DNA from: Rhodamnia argentea
Taxonomy: Eukaryota; Streptophyta; Magnoliopsida; Myrtales; Myrtaceae
NCBI RefSeq assembly: GCF_020921035.1
Contig: NC_063150.1
Location: 13,702,001-13,766,000 of the forward strand
Reading direction: 5' to 3'
DNA: 64,000 bases
Shown in pieces: positions 61,870 to 64,000 of the stretch (positions within the stretch are counted from its first letter, which is position 1; each line of letters begins with the position of its first letter). The notes beneath the pieces were generated by a model, which was given only the letters and a program-made list of their open reading frames with translations, made no database searches and was not told the origin of the DNA. The position numbers and the translations under genes are program-made.

Positions 61870-62828
61870 AAGCTTTGACCCGTATGGTAGGTCTAACCAT
61901 GATGGAATTCCTAACTAGAGGAATGTGAAGGTGACTTATCCCGTCCGTGGGATTCGTCTGAGGATTTGATCCGTATGGTGGATCAGCCCATAAAAAGAAT
62001 TCCTATTCAAAAGGATTCTAAAGACGACCTATCCCGCCTTTGGGATTCGTCAGGAGATTTGATCCGTATGGTGGATCAACCCACAAAAGAATTCCCGCTT
62101 AAAGGGATTCTATGGACGACCTATCCCGCCTTTGGGATTCGTCAGGAGATTTTGATCCGTATGGTGGATCAGCCCAGGAAAAGAATTCCTACTTAAAGGG
62201 ATTCTAGGGACGACCTATCCCGCTTGTGGGATTCGTCGAGAGATTTGATCCGTCTGGTGGATCGATCCGAAAAAGAATTCCTACTTAAAGGGATTCTAGG
62301 GACGACCTATCCCCCCTGTGGGATTCGTCAGGAGATTTGATCCGTATGGTGGATCAGCCAAAAAAAAGAATTCCTACTTAAAGGGATTCTAAAGACGACC
62401 TATCCCGCCTGTGGGATTCGTCGGAGGATCCGATCCGTATGGTGGATCAACCCAGAAAAAGAATTCCTACTTAAAGGGATTCTAAAGACGACCTATCCCG
62501 CCTGTGGGATTCGTCAGGAGATTTGATCCGTATGGTGGATCAGCCTAGAAAAAGAATTCCTACTTAAAGGGATTCTAAAGACGACCTATCCCGCTTTGTG
62601 GGATTCGTCGAGAGATTTGATCCGTATGGTGGATCGCCCGAGAAAAAGAATTCCTACTTAAAGGGATTCTAAAGACGACCTATCCCGCCCTGTGGGATTC
62701 GTCAGAGATTTGATCCGTCCGGTGGATCAGTCCGGAAAAAGAATTCCTACTTAAAGGGATTCTAAAGACGACCTATCCCGCTTGTGGGATTCGTCGCAAG
62801 ATTTGATCCGTCTGGTGGATCGGTCCGG
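61870..62828 (+). repeat. Tandem array 1: about 10-11 units of ~93 bp
   Basis: Units are marked by TTTGATCCGTATGGTGGATCA, recurring about every 91-96 bp (near 61966, 62060, 62155, 62246, 62339, 62433, 62528, 62619, 62711, 62805), with a diverged unit before the first. Each unit contains three inverted repeats: TGATCC/GGATCA (7-nt loop), GAATTCC/GGGATTC (one mismatch) and GACGA-CCT-ATCCC/GGGAT-TCGTC (6-nt loop, 3-nt bulge). Partial open frames (for example 61966-62196) are a result of the repeat, not a protein. Confidence 0.9.
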
Positions 62829-63085
62829 AAAAGGCTCACCTACTAAAAGGTTTTACCCGTAAGATGATTTATCCCACTTTCGGGACTCGTCAAAAATCTT
62901 TAGAAAAGGCTCACCTACTAAAAGGTTTACCTAAACGATGACTTATCCCACTTTCGGGACTCGCCCAAAATTTTTAGAAAAGGCTCACCTACTAAAAGGC
63001 TTACCTAAACGATGACTTATCCCACTTTTGGGACTCGCCGAAAAACTTTAGAAAAGGCTTACCTACTAAAAGGTTTACCTAAATG
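62829..63085 (+). repeat. Tandem array 2: four units of ~73 bp
   Basis: Units begin AAAAGGCTCACCTACTAAAAGG at about 62829, 62905, 62978 and 63051. Each holds ACCT-ACTAAA-AGGT and a GATGA...TCCC-ACTTTC-GGGA-CTCGTC hairpin that corresponds to the third hairpin of array 1. Confidence 0.88.
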
Positions 63086-63935
63086 ATGACTATTCTGGGA
63101 TTTAGGGGATACCCGAGTCCCGTAGAAATTTAAACTTGAAAACTCTTTCTCATCAAGAGAGATGTCCTTCTGGGATCCGGGGTTACCATGAGCCTGCGGA
63201 AGTTCAAACCCGAAAATTTTTCTCCACAAGAGAAATGTCCTTTCGGGATCCGGGGTTACCATGAGTCCTGCAGAAGTTCCAACCTGAAAACTCTTTCTCA
63301 TCAAGAGAGATGTCCTTCCGGGATCCGGGATTACCATGAGTTCTGCGGAAGTTCAAACCTGAAAATTTCTCTTTATCAAGCAATGGAAATTCTTCCTTAC
63401 CACGAGAGGTAGCATTCTGAGATCCGGGGATACTAGGAATCTTGCAGAAGCTTAAACCCGCAAACTCTTTCTTACCAAGAGAGGTATTCTTCCGGGATCC
63501 GGGGTTTCCATGAGTCCTGCAGAAATTTAAACTTGAAAATTCTTTCTCATCAAGAGAGGCGTCCTTCCGGGATCCGGGGTTACCATGAGTCCCGCAGAAG
63601 TTTAAACCTGAAAACTCTTTCTCATCAAGAGAGATGTCCTTCTGGGATCCGGGGTTACCATGAGTCCTACAGAAGTTTAAACTTGAAAACTCTTTCTCAC
63701 CAAGAGAGGTGTCATTCTGGGATTTGGGGTTACCGGGAATCCCGCTGAAGCTTAAACTTGAAAATCTCTCTTATCAAAAGAGGTGTCATTCTGGGATCTC
63801 GGGGTTACCAAGAATCCTGCAGAAGTTTAAACATGTAAATTCTTTCTCACCAGGAGAGGTATCCTCTTCGGGATCCGGGGTTCCAGTGAATCCCGTAGAA
63901 GTTCAAACCTGAAAATTTTTCTCCACCAAGAGAAG
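63086..63935 (+). repeat. Tandem array 3: about 11 units of ~75 bp
   Basis: Marked by CGGGATCCGGGGTTACCA and CTTTCTCATCAAGAGAGATG, recurring about every 73-83 bp from 63090 (for example 63173, 63247, 63320, 63497, 63570, 63645). The words CTCTTTCTCATCAAGAGAG and CCGGGATCCGGG are locally palindromic. The array runs nearly to the window end; open frames through it on both strands are repeat translations. Confidence 0.88.
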
Positions 63936-64000
63936 ATTATTGATCTTTTAGGTGGTATCTATTATCGAACCGACAAAATTTTATGACTCGGACTCAAGTC

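Noticed and set aside
61966..63912. Open frames through the tandem arrays that look like repeat proteins
   Set aside because: Units are not multiples of three on the whole, frames shift between units, and both strands are open in places; they are translations of non-coding repeats.
61870..63935. CRISPR-like appearance of regularly repeated units
   Set aside because: Units are contiguous tandem repeats without unique spacers, in a plant retroelement context.

Overview
This is a nuclear window from a plant, most likely a woody eudicot. The reasons are a polyubiquitin gene whose unit carries the plant residues, a raffinose-pathway galactinol synthase, a plant-type nucleoredoxin with a DC1 finger, GT-AG introns, and abundant LTR, MULE and foldback elements. 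I cannot name the species from sequence alone; the repeat style would fit Myrtales, but that is only an impression.

Layout. 1-21.6 kb is repeat-rich and has no convincing gene. It holds two decayed Ty3/gypsy reverse transcriptase fossils, a 3.4-kb solo LTR with a perfect 5-bp target duplication (2505-5892), a 2.6-kb tandem segmental duplication (7519-12168) and a 774-bp MULE-like element with a perfect 10-bp target duplication (12669-13442). 21.6-44 kb is gene-rich: galactinol synthase (+, 4 exons, 339 aa), MTOPVIB (-, reconstructed as 11 exons, 495 aa), a DUF220/OBP32pep-like gene (-, 5 coding exons, 338 aa), a six-unit polyubiquitin gene with a leader intron (+), and nucleoredoxin copy A (-, 491 aa). 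44-57.5 kb is a nested duplication zone carrying nucleoredoxin copy B (-, 583 aa), repeated pieces of the nucleoredoxin flanks, a 1.4-kb solo LTR with five G-boxes, and two small transposons whose empty sites survive in a paralogous segment. 57.9-64 kb is a second copy of the 3.4-3.7-kb LTR followed by three successive tandem-repeat arrays, probably the interior of that retroelement.

The genes do not form an operon-like pathway. Their interest is in the neighbourhood: galactinol synthase, MTOPVIB and NRX1 also lie close together on Arabidopsis chromosome 1 (At1g60420 to At1g60470, from memory), so this looks like a conserved block widened here by polyubiquitin, a DUF220 gene and transposons. 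Galactinol synthase (osmoprotection), nucleoredoxin (redox repair) and polyubiquitin all have stress-related roles; MTOPVIB acts in meiotic recombination.

Nothing here looks like a wholly new biological system. The best leads are non-canonical splice sites in MTOPVIB, a nucleoredoxin paralogue that has lost its zinc finger and has an in-frame TGA before a conserved tail, a G-box-loaded LTR, and a tandem array in which two unit families share the same bulged hairpin.
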